Source of the DNA: Candidatus Saccharibacteria bacterium UBA6040
GTDB lineage: Bacteria > Patescibacteriota > Saccharimonadia > Saccharimonadales > Saccharimonadaceae
NCBI GenBank assembly: GCA_002429245.1
Contig: DIZA01000006.1
Location: forward strand, 302,651 to 366,650
Reading direction: 5' to 3'
DNA length: 64,000 nucleotides
The notes beneath the pieces are model-generated. The model was not told the origin of the DNA and ran no database searches. It worked only from the letters and a program-made list of their open reading frames with translations. Position 1 is the first letter of the stretch, and the number at the start of each line of letters is the position of its first letter. Below, piece by piece: positions 17,134-25,440 of the stretch. A program made the translations under genes and the position numbers.

Positions 17134-18729
17134 ATGTCGGCAAAAACATACACAGAACAAAATATTGACCTCTTGAAATCATCGTTCGTCAAAGCGACGG
17201 GTATTTTAGCGTCTTCAAAAAAAGCTCCCGATGAACTCCTTGGTGAATTGTTTGGTGACGTTCAAACGCAGCAGATCTATTCAGACGGAAAGACATTTGT
17301 TGATCTGGTACCAAAAAAACGTATTCGCTTGATTAAAGAAGAATACAAACTTCTGAAAGCCGACCCAAATTTTGATCTGCGCGAATTTATTGGACGACGT
17401 TTTGTTGATCTGGCGCAAACTGTTCATAAAAAAGAACCTTTTGATGTTGATCCAAGTGATTCAGTTGAGAAACACATCTTTCGTTTGTGGGAATATCTTG
17501 AACGACAGAACCGAGTTGATAGGGGCTCGTTAATCGCATTACCTCATAAGTATATTGTTCCTGGCGGTCGTTTTAACGAACAGTTTTACTGGGATAGTTA
17601 TTTCATTATGGAAGGATTAGCGGCACAAGGTGAATGGAAGAAAGCAGAAGATATTTTAAAGAATGCGGCTTACATGATTCGCAAATATGGCTATGTACCA
17701 ACTGCGAATCGTACGTATTTCCTTAGTCGTTCGCAACCGCCGTTCTTTGTCATGATGGTGAAATTAATCGCATCGCATAAGGGCAAGAAAGTTTTGCGTG
17801 ATTATTTGCCACATCTTTTGACCGAATATCGTTTTTGGATGAAGGGTCGACGAAAACTTGTTGAGACAGAACATAATGCCTACCGACGAGTTGTGCAAAT
17901 GTCAGACGGCAGCTTATTGAATCGTTACTACGACAATAAAGTCACGGCTCGTCCTGAATCGCTCCGTGAAGATAACGAAACTGCAACAGCATCAGGCAAG
18001 CGAACTCGTGATCGACTGTTTTTGCACCTTCGCGCAGCCGCGGAATCAGGCTGGGACTTTAGTTCGCGTTGGTTGTCAGATCCAAATGATCTCAAGACGA
18101 TCCACACTGTTGATATTATTCCTGTTGATTTGAATAGTTTGATGTACATCATGGAAGAGACGATTGCGGACGCGTATAACTCGTTACTCCACCCGGTTCA
18201 AGTACGTCGTTTTAGGAAATATGCCGCAAAACGAAAAGACGCTATCAACAAGTATCTCTGGGATGAAGAGCACAAGTTCTATATGGACTACAACTTTCAT
18301 CATCAAGAAAACACCAATGTGTTCAGTCTTGCGGGTGTTTTTCCATTGTATGCAGGCATTGCTGGAGAAGCCGAAGCTGCCTCTGTCGCTGAAATGATCA
18401 AGCGTGAATTCTTAAAACCCGGTGGTGTTGTGACGACATTGATTGATAACGGCCAGCAGTGGGATAGTCCAAATGGTTGGGCGCCCTTGCAACTGGTGAC
18501 TGTCGAAGGACTGCGTCGCTATGGCTACGATGAACTTGCGGACACGATTGCGAAACGATGGCTCAAACTTAATGAATCTGTCTTCAAGAAAACACACCGC
18601 ATGGTAGAGAAGTATAACGTGATGGGTGGTGATGGCCTCGGTGGTGGTGGCGAATATGTTCTGCAAGACGGCTTTGGCTGGACGAATGGCGTCTACGTAG
18701 CCTTGAAACACCAGATTAATGGTCGCTAA
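17134..18729 (+). CDS. treA: Trehalase, glycoside hydrolase family 37
   Basis: 531 aa, cytoplasmic (no signal peptide). Both trehalase signatures are present: PGGRFNEQFYWDSYF near residue 142 and QWDSPNGWAPLQ near residue 441. So are the catalytic Asp in ESGWDFSSRW (about residue 308) and the Glu in GGGEYVLQDGFGWTNG. It hydrolyses alpha,alpha-trehalose to glucose. A TATAAT box and an AAGG ribosome-binding site precede it. A fermentative CPR cell may use it on host trehalose; that is inference. Confidence 0.95.
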   Translation: MSAKTYTEQNIDLLKSSFVKATGILASSKKAPDELLGELFGDVQTQQIYSDGKTFVDLVPKKRIRLIKEEYKLLKADPNFDLREFIGRRFVDLAQTVHKKEPFDVDPSDSVEKHIFRLWEYLERQNRVDRGSLIALPHKYIVPGGRFNEQFYWDSYFIMEGLAAQGEWKKAEDILKNAAYMIRKYGYVPTANRTYFLSRSQPPFFVMMVKLIASHKGKKVLRDYLPHLLTEYRFWMKGRRKLVETEHNAYRRVVQMSDGSLLNRYYDNKVTARPESLREDNETATASGKRTRDRLFLHLRAAAESGWDFSSRWLSDPNDLKTIHTVDIIPVDLNSLMYIMEETIADAYNSLLHPVQVRRFRKYAAKRKDAINKYLWDEEHKFYMDYNFHHQENTNVFSLAGVFPLYAGIAGEAEAASVAEMIKREFLKPGGVVTTLIDNGQQWDSPNGWAPLQLVTVEGLRRYGYDELADTIAKRWLKLNESVFKKTHRMVEKYNVMGGDGLGGGGEYVLQDGFGWTNGVYVALKHQINGR

Positions 18730-18784
18730 GTAATTCTATACGGCGCGTCATCAGAATTGACTTCTGACATAAGTATGTTTATTT

Positions 18785-18802
18785 AATACATAATTATGTA
18801 TT
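18785..18802. terminator. Palindrome between convergent genes
   Basis: A perfect 18-bp AT-rich inverted repeat, AATACATAATTATGTATT, between treA and rarA, next to TCAGAA/TTCTGA at about 18750. Probably a bidirectional transcription stop. Confidence 0.35.
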
Positions 18803-18812
18803 TGCGCAAGTG

Positions 18813-19985
18813 CTAGAAAATCTTTTCATCCTTTAATTCGTCGGGAAGGAAGCCCTTTTCGGGTTTGAAATCAGCTTGCCATTTGTAGCCTTTGCCGTAC
18901 TCAAGGTCTTTCATGAGTTTCGTTGGCGCATTACGCAACCAAAGAGGAACCGGCGCCTCAGAGTATTGTTTTGCTAAAGCAGTTGCACGTCCCATTGCTT
19001 CCGTCGATTGTCGAGATTTCTCGCTTTTTGCGAGTGCGGTTGCCACGTGAAAAAGGATATAGCTTGATTCGGGCATGCCGATTCGTTCGACGGCCTGGAA
19101 TGCGTTTAGTGCTAATCCGAGGGCGCCATTGCCTGCTAGCCCAATATCTTCAGAGGCAAAGATAACCATACGCCTGGCGATAAACTTTGGATCTTCACCT
19201 GCGTCGATCATTCGTGCCAGATAGTACAAGGTTGCATCAACGTTACTGCCGCGCATACTTTTAATAAATGCCGAAATGACGTTGTAGTGCATATCGCCTT
19301 TTTTGTCATAACCAGGTAACCGTTTTTGAGCAGCCATTTTGACGACTTCGACGGTGACTTTTTTCGCCATGCCTAATGAGAGTTCAAGATTACCTAAAGC
19401 GACGCGTGCATCACCACCTGAAAGCTCAGCAATATAGTCGATCGACTTGGCATCAATCTTTGCTGTCGCTTTTTCGATTTTGACGGCACGTTTGAGGATA
19501 GCAATCACTTCAGGCTTCGCAAGAGGCTCAAGTACGAGGATGCGCGTGCGACTGAGAAGAGGGGTAATGACCTCAAAGCTAGGGTTCTCGGTCGTTGCAC
19601 CGATCAATGTAATCAAACCAGATTCAACATGCGGAAGAAACGCATCTTGTTGCGCTTTATTAAACCTATGGATTTCGTCGACAAACAGAATGGTCCGTAA
19701 CTGTAAGTTCCAGTTTTGACGTGCATGCTCAACAATTCGTTCAACGTCTTTTTTACCGCTGGTGACGGCAGAGATTTCGATAAACTCAGCGTTTACCTCT
19801 TTAGCGATGATTCTTGCGAGGGTTGTTTTGCCACTTCCCGGAGGTCCCCAGAGGATAAGACTGACTGGTTCGCGGTTTTTGACTATCTGTTTTAGGATCT
19901 CCTTGTCACCTAAAAGATGTGTCTGACCGATGACTTCGTCGAGGGTTTCCGGCCGCATTCGTTCGGCGAGTGGTACTCTTTGCAT
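18813..19985 (-). CDS. rarA: Replication-associated recombination protein A (RarA/MgsA, AAA+)
   Basis: 390 aa. Walker A GPPGSGKTTLA (about residues 47-57), Walker B FVDEIHRF, sensor I GATTENPSF and a C-terminal MgsA tetramerisation domain (GSNVDATLYYLARMIDAGEDP; FASEDIGLAGNGAL). It acts at stalled replication forks with SSB. Divergent from ddl with about 22 nt between the coding starts. Confidence 0.95.
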   Translation of the reverse strand: MQRVPLAERMRPETLDEVIGQTHLLGDKEILKQIVKNREPVSLILWGPPGSGKTTLARIIAKEVNAEFIEISAVTSGKKDVERIVEHARQNWNLQLRTILFVDEIHRFNKAQQDAFLPHVESGLITLIGATTENPSFEVITPLLSRTRILVLEPLAKPEVIAILKRAVKIEKATAKIDAKSIDYIAELSGGDARVALGNLELSLGMAKKVTVEVVKMAAQKRLPGYDKKGDMHYNVISAFIKSMRGSNVDATLYYLARMIDAGEDPKFIARRMVIFASEDIGLAGNGALGLALNAFQAVERIGMPESSYILFHVATALAKSEKSRQSTEAMGRATALAKQYSEAPVPLWLRNAPTKLMKDLEYGKGYKWQADFKPEKGFLPDELKDEKIF

Positions 19986-19993
19986 ATTTCTAT

Positions 19994-19999
19994 TATAAT
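19994..19999 (+). promoter_or_regulatory. -10 box TATAAT of ddl
   Basis: TATAAT ends 8 nt before ATG 20008, so the transcript should start at or next to the start codon (leaderless). Confidence 0.6.
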
Positions 20000-20007
20000 T
20001 GAATCCA

Positions 20008-21048
20008 ATGCAGACTGTACTATTACTATTTGGTGGCGAATCAACGGAACACGACGTGTCTGTTGCGTCAGCTACAAACGTTGCTCAGGTGATTGATTCT
20101 GATAGGTTTACTGTTTTATATGGCTATATCGATCGGAAAGGCCAATGGTGGTCGGTGAATAGTGTGACGAAAGAACTTTCCAAGGATTCGAAGCAAATAT
20201 TTCCAATTTTAGGTAAAAAGGCGTTCATTGTCGGAGATCCTAGCACAATCATTGAACCAGATGTTATCTTACCAATCGTTCATGGACGAAATGGTGAGGA
20301 TGGATCCGTTCAAGCACTCGGCCAACTATTGCATATTCCTGTTGTCGGATGCGACATGACTTCTAGCGCGGCGGCAATGAATAAATACATTACGAAACAA
20401 ATTGCGATGGCAAATAACATTCGTGTCGTTCCCTTCACGACGCACTATGCTTCTGACAAAAATCCCGATTACAAAGAAGTGTCTGACAAACTTGGTGCGA
20501 AATTATTCGTGAAACCAGCGAACGCAGGTAGTTCTGTCGGAGTTCATAAAATATCTAACCAAGAAGAACTCGATGAAGCGCTAAAAGATGCACATACGCA
20601 CGATGAAATTGCGTTGATTGAAACGGCTATCAATGCACGCGAACTCGAAGTCGCCGTACTTGGTAATTATCCCGATGTGAACGTTAGTGCGGCGTCTGAA
20701 ATTAAGCCCGATAGTGAATTCTATACCTTTGATTCAAAATACGACGAATCAAGTAAGTCGGAAGTCGTTATTCCCGCAGAGATTGCACCGGAACTGTCTG
20801 AAAAGTTGCGCCAGCAAGCTGCACTTATCTTTCGTCTGATCGGTGGAAGTGGACTGGCTCGTGTTGATTTCTTTATTGATACCAATACTCAGGAAGTATT
20901 CTTAAACGAAGTGAATACGATTCCAGGGTTCACGAATATTAGCGTCTATCCAAAAGCGTGGGAGCACGCAGGGATTACTTATGGCGTACTGATCGAAAAG
21001 CTCATTCAACTAGCGCTTGAACAAAAGACGTACCCGACATTCGGCTAA
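20008..21048 (+). CDS. ddl: D-alanine--D-alanine ligase
   Basis: 346 aa from ATG 20008; the in-frame TTG at 19999 lies in the -10 box. N-terminal LLLFGGESTEHDVSVASA, then an ATP-grasp domain with FVKPANAGSSVGVHKI (nucleotide loop), EVAVLG, ARVDFFID and the Mg-binding Glu/Asn segment FLNEVNTIPGFT. It makes the D-Ala-D-Ala dipeptide for peptidoglycan in the cytoplasm. Confidence 0.96.
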   Translation: MQTVLLLFGGESTEHDVSVASATNVAQVIDSDRFTVLYGYIDRKGQWWSVNSVTKELSKDSKQIFPILGKKAFIVGDPSTIIEPDVILPIVHGRNGEDGSVQALGQLLHIPVVGCDMTSSAAAMNKYITKQIAMANNIRVVPFTTHYASDKNPDYKEVSDKLGAKLFVKPANAGSSVGVHKISNQEELDEALKDAHTHDEIALIETAINARELEVAVLGNYPDVNVSAASEIKPDSEFYTFDSKYDESSKSEVVIPAEIAPELSEKLRQQAALIFRLIGGSGLARVDFFIDTNTQEVFLNEVNTIPGFTNISVYPKAWEHAGITYGVLIEKLIQLALEQKTYPTFG

Positions 21049-21085
21049 ATATAGCGTATACTAAGATTATAAACAGGGAGTTTCT

Positions 21086-21862
21086 ATGGGATTTTTATTC
21101 TGGACAGTAGTCGTTATCATCATCATCTTTATTTTGAGTGGTCTCAAGGTTATTAACCAATACCAACGAGGTGTTGTGTTAACTCTAGGGAAGTTTAAGG
21201 GAATTAAACAGCCTGGACTTCGTATTATTGTCCCTATCTTCCAGAAAATGGTACGTGTTGATATTCGTTCGACGCCAATTGATGTGCCAAAGCAAGAAAT
21301 CATTACAAAAGATAACGTAACTGCTGCGGTAGACGCCGTTGTGTATATTCGTGTGGTTGATCCTGCGAAAGCGGTGCTTGAAACAACCAACTATTCATTT
21401 GCGACCAGTCAGTTTGCACAAGCAGCACTTCGTGACGTCACAGGTAATGTTGAACTTGACGATCTGCTTTCGAAACGTGAAGAAATTAGTACCCAGATCA
21501 AAGATATCGTCGACAAACAAACCGAACAATGGGGTGTTGATATCGAAAACGTTCGTGTCCAGAACATCGAACTACCTCAAGACATGAAGCGAGCAATGGC
21601 AAAGCAGGCCGAGGCTGAACGAGAACGACGCGCCAACATCATTAGTGCGGACGGTGAAAAGCTTGCCGCCCAAAATCTTGCGGATGCTGCCGCTATTTTC
21701 GCAAAAGTTCCAGGCGCATTGAATCTTCGTACACTTGGAACGTTAGAGCGAATTAGCTCTGAGCCAAGTCAGAAGACAATGATGTTGTTCCCAGTTGAGT
21801 TGATCGATGCACTTCGAGGTGCTGGGAACGTTCTTATGGGCAACAAGAACACCAAGGAATAG
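21086..21862 (+). CDS. SPFH/band 7 membrane protein (stomatin-like)
   Basis: 258 aa. One N-terminal TM helix (residues 4-20), then a band 7 domain (QYQRGVVLTLGKFKG..GLRIIVPIFQKMVRVDIR; TKDNVTAAVDAVVYIRV) and a coiled coil rich in Ala/Glu/Arg (AKQAEAERERRANIISADGE). It scaffolds membrane microdomains or proteases. Usually paired with a NfeD protein, which is not adjacent here. TATACT and an AGGGAG ribosome-binding site precede it. Confidence 0.93.
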   Translation: MGFLFWTVVVIIIIFILSGLKVINQYQRGVVLTLGKFKGIKQPGLRIIVPIFQKMVRVDIRSTPIDVPKQEIITKDNVTAAVDAVVYIRVVDPAKAVLETTNYSFATSQFAQAALRDVTGNVELDDLLSKREEISTQIKDIVDKQTEQWGVDIENVRVQNIELPQDMKRAMAKQAEAERERRANIISADGEKLAAQNLADAAAIFAKVPGALNLRTLGTLERISSEPSQKTMMLFPVELIDALRGAGNVLMGNKNTKE

Positions 21863-21873
21863 TTACAGCCGGG

Positions 21874-21901
21874 GCGGGTCTAACACCTTGCAAAGACCCG
21901 C
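21874..21901 (+). terminator. Hairpin GCGGGTCT/AGACCCGC overlapping the tRNA-Phe -35 box
   Basis: An 8-bp perfect stem with a 12-nt loop, without a T-run. It overlaps the -35 TTGCAA (21888-21893) of tRNA-Phe. Possibly a weak terminator. Confidence 0.4.
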
Positions 21902-21916
21902 ATTCACCTGTATTAT
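21888..21916 (+). promoter_or_regulatory. tRNA-Phe promoter, TTGCAA-17-TATTAT
   Basis: -35 TTGCAA, a 17-nt spacer and TATTAT, upstream of tRNA-Phe. Confidence 0.6.
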
Positions 21917-21943
21917 ATGTGGAGCGTTTACGCATACCATCGT

Positions 21944-22019
21944 GGCTCTTTAGCTCAGCTGGTAGAGCAGTGGATTGAAGATCCACGTGTCCCCAGTTCG
22001 AGTCTGGGAGGAGCCACCA
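21944..22019 (+). tRNA. tRNA-Phe(GAA)
   Basis: 76 nt with encoded CCA. Acceptor GGCTCTT/AGGAGCC (one G-U), anticodon stem GTGGA/TCCAC, loop TTGAAGA. D-loop AGCTGGTA and T-loop TTCGAGT are canonical. Confidence 0.97.
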
Positions 22020-22026
22020 AGAAATG

Positions 22027-22051
22027 AACCGATCAATCGATCGGTTTTTTT
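22027..22051 (+). terminator. Terminator after tRNA-Phe
   Basis: AACCGATC AATC GATCGGTT followed by a T-run. Confidence 0.85.
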
Positions 22052-22080
22052 CTTGCTTAAAAGAGTCAATGCAGTAGTGC

Positions 22081-22086
22081 TATAAT
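22081..22086 (+). promoter_or_regulatory. -10 box TATAAT of the interrupted prepilin
   Basis: TATAAT followed 9 nt later by ATG 22096, the typical short-leader arrangement of this genome. Confidence 0.5.
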
Positions 22087-22161
22087 GGGGGAAGCATGAC
22101 TGGGTAGCTTACTCAACTTCATACAGACTCGCGCTTAACAGGGTTTACTATTGTTGAACTC

Positions 22162-23172
22162 TTGATCGTTATTGCCGTCATCGGCATTTTGGCCGCAATT
22201 ACTATCGTCGCTTTTAACGGTGTATCGAATAGGGCGAAAGTCGCCCTCGTCACGAGCGACCTTGACGCTGTCTCAAAGAAGTTAATAATTGATCAAACGA
22301 TTAACGGTGGGTATCCGGCAACGTTGGCTGCGACCGACGGTGGTAAGGGTGTTCCCGCGAGTGCAGGTACAACCTATCAATATACTGTCGATAATACGGC
22401 GAACCCGCAGACCTTTTGTGTAACCGCCGTAAATGGATCGACAGTGTATTATATTAACGAATCGGGGACGCCAACAACGGGTACCTGTGCGGGCCATAGT
22501 TCGACGGGTTATACGACACCTGCAATCGGCGGCTATACGGACCTTACTCCGATATTTAGTGCTGCAACGAGCCTGACTATCAGTCCGTTTGGCTCTGTGC
22601 CGGATGGGGCATGGATGATCATCGTTCTTGCGTATACAAATACGACGGCGCCAACGACGCCAGCAGGATGGACGACGCTTATCTCCTACGATCATACAGG
22701 TTCAATGTCGACATCGGTCTATGCAAAAATTAAAACATCGTCCGATACTGGATCGATGACGATCACGCTTAATAGTGCGGGCAATACGGCCAGTGGGGCA
22801 TTTATGTGGGGAACCTCAGCCGATGCGGTGAGTAGCTGGACACTTGGATCAATTGGAAAGCGAGATGGAACAACCGGTCAACAGTACATTACAACGACTC
22901 CTACGGTCACAACGACCGCTGTTCAGTCACTAGTTCTCTCTATCAGCAACGAACGTACAATAGCCACCGAAGCTGACATCACTTCACTGACTGGTGCGAC
23001 AAAGTGGTTTTTTATCGCTCAGCCAGATGCAAATAAACTACAAACAATAACGCTGAGCTATGCGGCACTTAACTCCGTAGGGACGTCGACTCCCGTGACG
23101 GTAACCTATCCAAACCCGCAAACACTCAATGGCATTGCTTTCCAAATTGCACTTCCACCGTTTCATCAGTAG
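22162..23172 (+). CDS. Type IV prepilin-like protein; leader frame carries an in-frame TAG
   Basis: The frame from TTG 22162 encodes 336 aa: the hydrophobic pilin helix (IVIAVIGILAAITIVAFNG), a pilin-like stretch with two Cys, and from about residue 125 a beta-rich Thr/Ser/Gly domain resembling phage-fibre-type binding modules (PAGWTTL, GTSTPVTVTY). The true start should be ATG 22096, with a leader ending LTG|FTIVELL, a perfect prepilin peptidase site. That frame, however, reads ATG ACT GGG TAG, so codon 4 is a stop. No standard start lies between the TAG and 22162, and starting at TTG would lose the cleavage site. It may be a recent pseudogene, a readthrough gene or a sequencing error. Confidence 0.6.
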   Translation: MIVIAVIGILAAITIVAFNGVSNRAKVALVTSDLDAVSKKLIIDQTINGGYPATLAATDGGKGVPASAGTTYQYTVDNTANPQTFCVTAVNGSTVYYINESGTPTTGTCAGHSSTGYTTPAIGGYTDLTPIFSAATSLTISPFGSVPDGAWMIIVLAYTNTTAPTTPAGWTTLISYDHTGSMSTSVYAKIKTSSDTGSMTITLNSAGNTASGAFMWGTSADAVSSWTLGSIGKRDGTTGQQYITTTPTVTTTAVQSLVLSISNERTIATEADITSLTGATKWFFIAQPDANKLQTITLSYAALNSVGTSTPVTVTYPNPQTLNGIAFQIALPPFHQ

Positions 23173-23179
23173 CTAACCC

Positions 23180-23208
23180 TTGTAAAAGACCTTCATTTTC
23201 CGTATAAT
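23180..23208 (+). promoter_or_regulatory. tRNA-Gly promoter, TTGTAA-17-TATAAT
   Basis: -35 TTGTAA, a 17-nt spacer and TATAAT, ending 11 nt before tRNA-Gly. Confidence 0.65.
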
Positions 23209-23219
23209 TCTATGAGCGT

Positions 23220-23295
23220 GCGGGTGTAGCTCAGCTGTTAGAGCGCATCCTTGCCAAGGATGAGGCCCAGGGTTAGAGTCCCTGTACCCGCACCA
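23220..23295 (+). tRNA. tRNA-Gly(GCC) with altered 19-56 pair
   Basis: 76 nt with encoded CCA. Acceptor GCGGGTG/TACCCGC, anticodon stem CATCC/GGATG, loop TTGCCAA. The D-loop reads AGCTGTTA (G18, T19 instead of GG) and the T-loop TTAGAGT (A56 instead of C). The near-universal G19-C56 contact is thus replaced by a U19-A56 pair. The 3' half lies over the end of the serine recombinase gene on the other strand. Confidence 0.93.
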
Positions 23296-24988
23296 ACAAG
23301 GATTGATCAAGTATTGGTCGATCTTTTTTTATCTTGAATAGCTCATTTATCCCTGTTAAATCCCAAAAATTATTCGGTCCGTCGCTGGTTACAGAAGCAA
23401 TTTCATCGTAGGTTGGCGTTGTGTCAAAAATTACCCCGAAAAAGTCGGCTCTTTTAACTGGATCAATCTGTTGCATGATCAGTTGGTCAATGTGTTGGAG
23501 AAAGTATTTGGCGTACTTCTTAACGACGTCAAAACTGATTGGTTGCTCAGCGTTTTTGCGCTCCTTTTCGCTAATGAGTTCTTCGATTTGTTCTTCGATT
23601 TTCATGAGGTCCTCCTCCATATATTTAATTACTGTTTGGCTGCTCAAAAGCTTTATCTTATCGACCGTAGCTAAAGCCTGAGCTCTCAGTGTGGTTAAGC
23701 GTGTTTCAATTGCAGCCTCGTCTTTACCATCGTCCTTATGCCGCGTCTGCCAAACGGTCTCAAGAGCCTGCATGATGTCTTCAATATGGTCGTCGGCAAA
23801 CGTGACATGGTTAACGAGGTTTTCAACGGCATCTTCAAGTTTTGCTTTGGGCACACGGAAGTGATGGCCGCGTTTGTTGCAGTGGTATCCAGGATAATAC
23901 TGGTAACGGCCTTTAGCGGCACTCCCGAAAAACGGACGTTTGCAGATGGGGCAGGTAACGGCCTTACGATACGGGTATTCTGCACTATGCGATCCCTTGC
24001 GAAGTTGGAACTCTGGGGTATCACGCTTAGTAATTGTCACGACGCCGTCTTGTTCATGCAGCGTTAGTTTGCCATGATTGGCAGCATTGAAAGAATCAAA
24101 ACTGATTAAACCTTCGAACTGCGCTTTAACTGGCTGATCTTCAGTCCACTTCTCGTGTATAACGCCGGCATAAATAGGGTTAGCAATGTAGAGCCAGAAT
24201 CGCTTTAAACTAAGCTTATTATTGCCCATACGAGCAGTTATCTGAGTTTTATCAGTATTGGCACGTCGGTTATATACGCGCGACACATAACCGAGCCTAT
24301 TTATCTCATCAATGATTTGCTGGTCGCTTAAATTACCCTGGATACGTAGCTCAAACATCTTCTCAATAAAATAGGCTTCTTCCGGAAGACGTTCGAGCAC
24401 GAGGCGTTTGCCATTACCCGTTTCGACGCGACGACTAGAATAGCCAAATGGGGCGCCCCGCATCCAATAGCCCATGCGAGTGTATCGAACCTCGGCACCG
24501 ATCATGCGACTCATAATGTCACGTAACTCATCTTTGGCACGTTCGGCTTCTAGGAATTCCATCTTTTGACTTGGCGAGTATTCGCTCCAGCGGTATTTTA
24601 CCCTAAGGTGTTCCAATGTATTCACTTTTTGCTGACTGATGACGCCGTAGATATCAACGAGTTTAACACCATACTTCTCGAGCTGCATTTTTAATTGGTC
24701 ATATGGCGTAGCACCGCCTCTCGTAAAGCGGTCAATCGATTTGATAATGAACAGTTGAACATCATTCTTCGGGTCTTTGCAGTAGTTGATGGCTTGCTGC
24801 ATTGGCTGGTTATCTTTGGAAGCGGATTCGAGGAATACAAATGTTTCTTTGAGGTTGATATTGTGTAGCTTTGCAAAGCTGGCAATTTGTTCTTTCTGGG
24901 CCTCGGGCGAATCTCCATCCGTACCTTGACGCACGGATGAGACGCGAATAGCGGCGATGGCATTTTCAGGTATTACGTAATCTGACAT
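23273..24988 (-). CDS. Large serine recombinase (integrase) at tRNA-Gly
   Basis: 571 aa. An N-terminal resolvase domain with the catalytic Ser in AAIRVSSVRQ (residues 11-20) and IDRFTRGG, a recombinase domain (about 180-320), a zinc ribbon (CPICKRPFFGSAAKGR..YHCNKRGHHF), then a coiled coil (about 430-500). It catalyses integration and excision through a 5'-phosphoserine intermediate. Its last seven codons and stop lie inside tRNA-Gly on the opposite strand, so the C-terminus is encoded by the att region. It overlaps the 63-aa gene upstream by 23 nt. Confidence 0.93.
   Translation of the reverse strand: MSDYVIPENAIAAIRVSSVRQGTDGDSPEAQKEQIASFAKLHNINLKETFVFLESASKDNQPMQQAINYCKDPKNDVQLFIIKSIDRFTRGGATPYDQLKMQLEKYGVKLVDIYGVISQQKVNTLEHLRVKYRWSEYSPSQKMEFLEAERAKDELRDIMSRMIGAEVRYTRMGYWMRGAPFGYSSRRVETGNGKRLVLERLPEEAYFIEKMFELRIQGNLSDQQIIDEINRLGYVSRVYNRRANTDKTQITARMGNNKLSLKRFWLYIANPIYAGVIHEKWTEDQPVKAQFEGLISFDSFNAANHGKLTLHEQDGVVTITKRDTPEFQLRKGSHSAEYPYRKAVTCPICKRPFFGSAAKGRYQYYPGYHCNKRGHHFRVPKAKLEDAVENLVNHVTFADDHIEDIMQALETVWQTRHKDDGKDEAAIETRLTTLRAQALATVDKIKLLSSQTVIKYMEEDLMKIEEQIEELISEKERKNAEQPISFDVVKKYAKYFLQHIDQLIMQQIDPVKRADFFGVIFDTTPTYDEIASVTSDGPNNFWDLTGINELFKIKKDRPILDQSLLVRVQGL
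23301..23330 (+). terminator. Terminator after tRNA-Gly
   Basis: GATTGATCAA GTA TTGGTCGATC (10 bp with G-U pairs) followed by seven T. It also lies inside the recombinase coding sequence on the other strand. Confidence 0.7.
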
Positions 24989-25157
24989 CGCCTTGCCCCA
25001 CTACTTGTCTTAACAATGTACCACCAGTTTGCTGGTCTTCAATAATACGATCAATGATAAGATTGGCAAGAACGAAAAGCTTCTCTTCGGTAGGCAAGGA
25101 AGTGTACATCGGCACTTCTGCCGAGTTTTTGTTCTTTGAACCTTTTGTTCGTGCCAT
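24966..25157 (-). CDS. Small protein coupled to the serine recombinase
   Basis: 63 aa. Basic N-terminus (MARTKGSKNKN), then a hydrophobic helix (LPTEEKLFVLANLIIDRIIE). Its 3' end overlaps the recombinase start by 23 nt, so the two are probably translationally coupled. A recombination directionality or accessory role is inference from position; similar tiny ORFs occur at 42973 and 44771. Confidence 0.65.
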   Translation of the reverse strand: MARTKGSKNKNSAEVPMYTSLPTEEKLFVLANLIIDRIIEDQQTGGTLLRQVVGQGDVRLRNT

Positions 25158-25176
25158 ATATTACTACCCCTGTTAT

Positions 25177-25216
25177 CTATACGTCTGCGTATAGTATACT
25201 ATACACGCTTGTATAG
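25177..25216. promoter_or_regulatory. Cluster of GTATAG/CTATAC palindromes, candidate operator
   Basis: Three overlapping inverted repeats: CTATACG TCTG CGTATAG, a perfect 16-bp palindrome GTATAGTATACTATAC at 25189-25204, and CTATAC ACGCTT GTATAG. They overlap the probable promoter of the recombinase operon. Confidence 0.5.
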
Positions 25217-25440
25217 TTACAAGGGGTAATCGTACTATTTTAGAGCTAAGACTGTGGATAACTGCCCTACCTTAATTGTTTTTAAGATTGTCCCCATGGG
25301 CGGTGACATTTTATTAGTATTCTCAAGGTGTTATAATAAATATATTGTATCCTGTACCTATTAAATATACGGAGAAGGTGGGGATAGGCATAATATTAAA
25401 CTGCTCAACTACAAAAAACAACCATAACTAAACTACTTAC

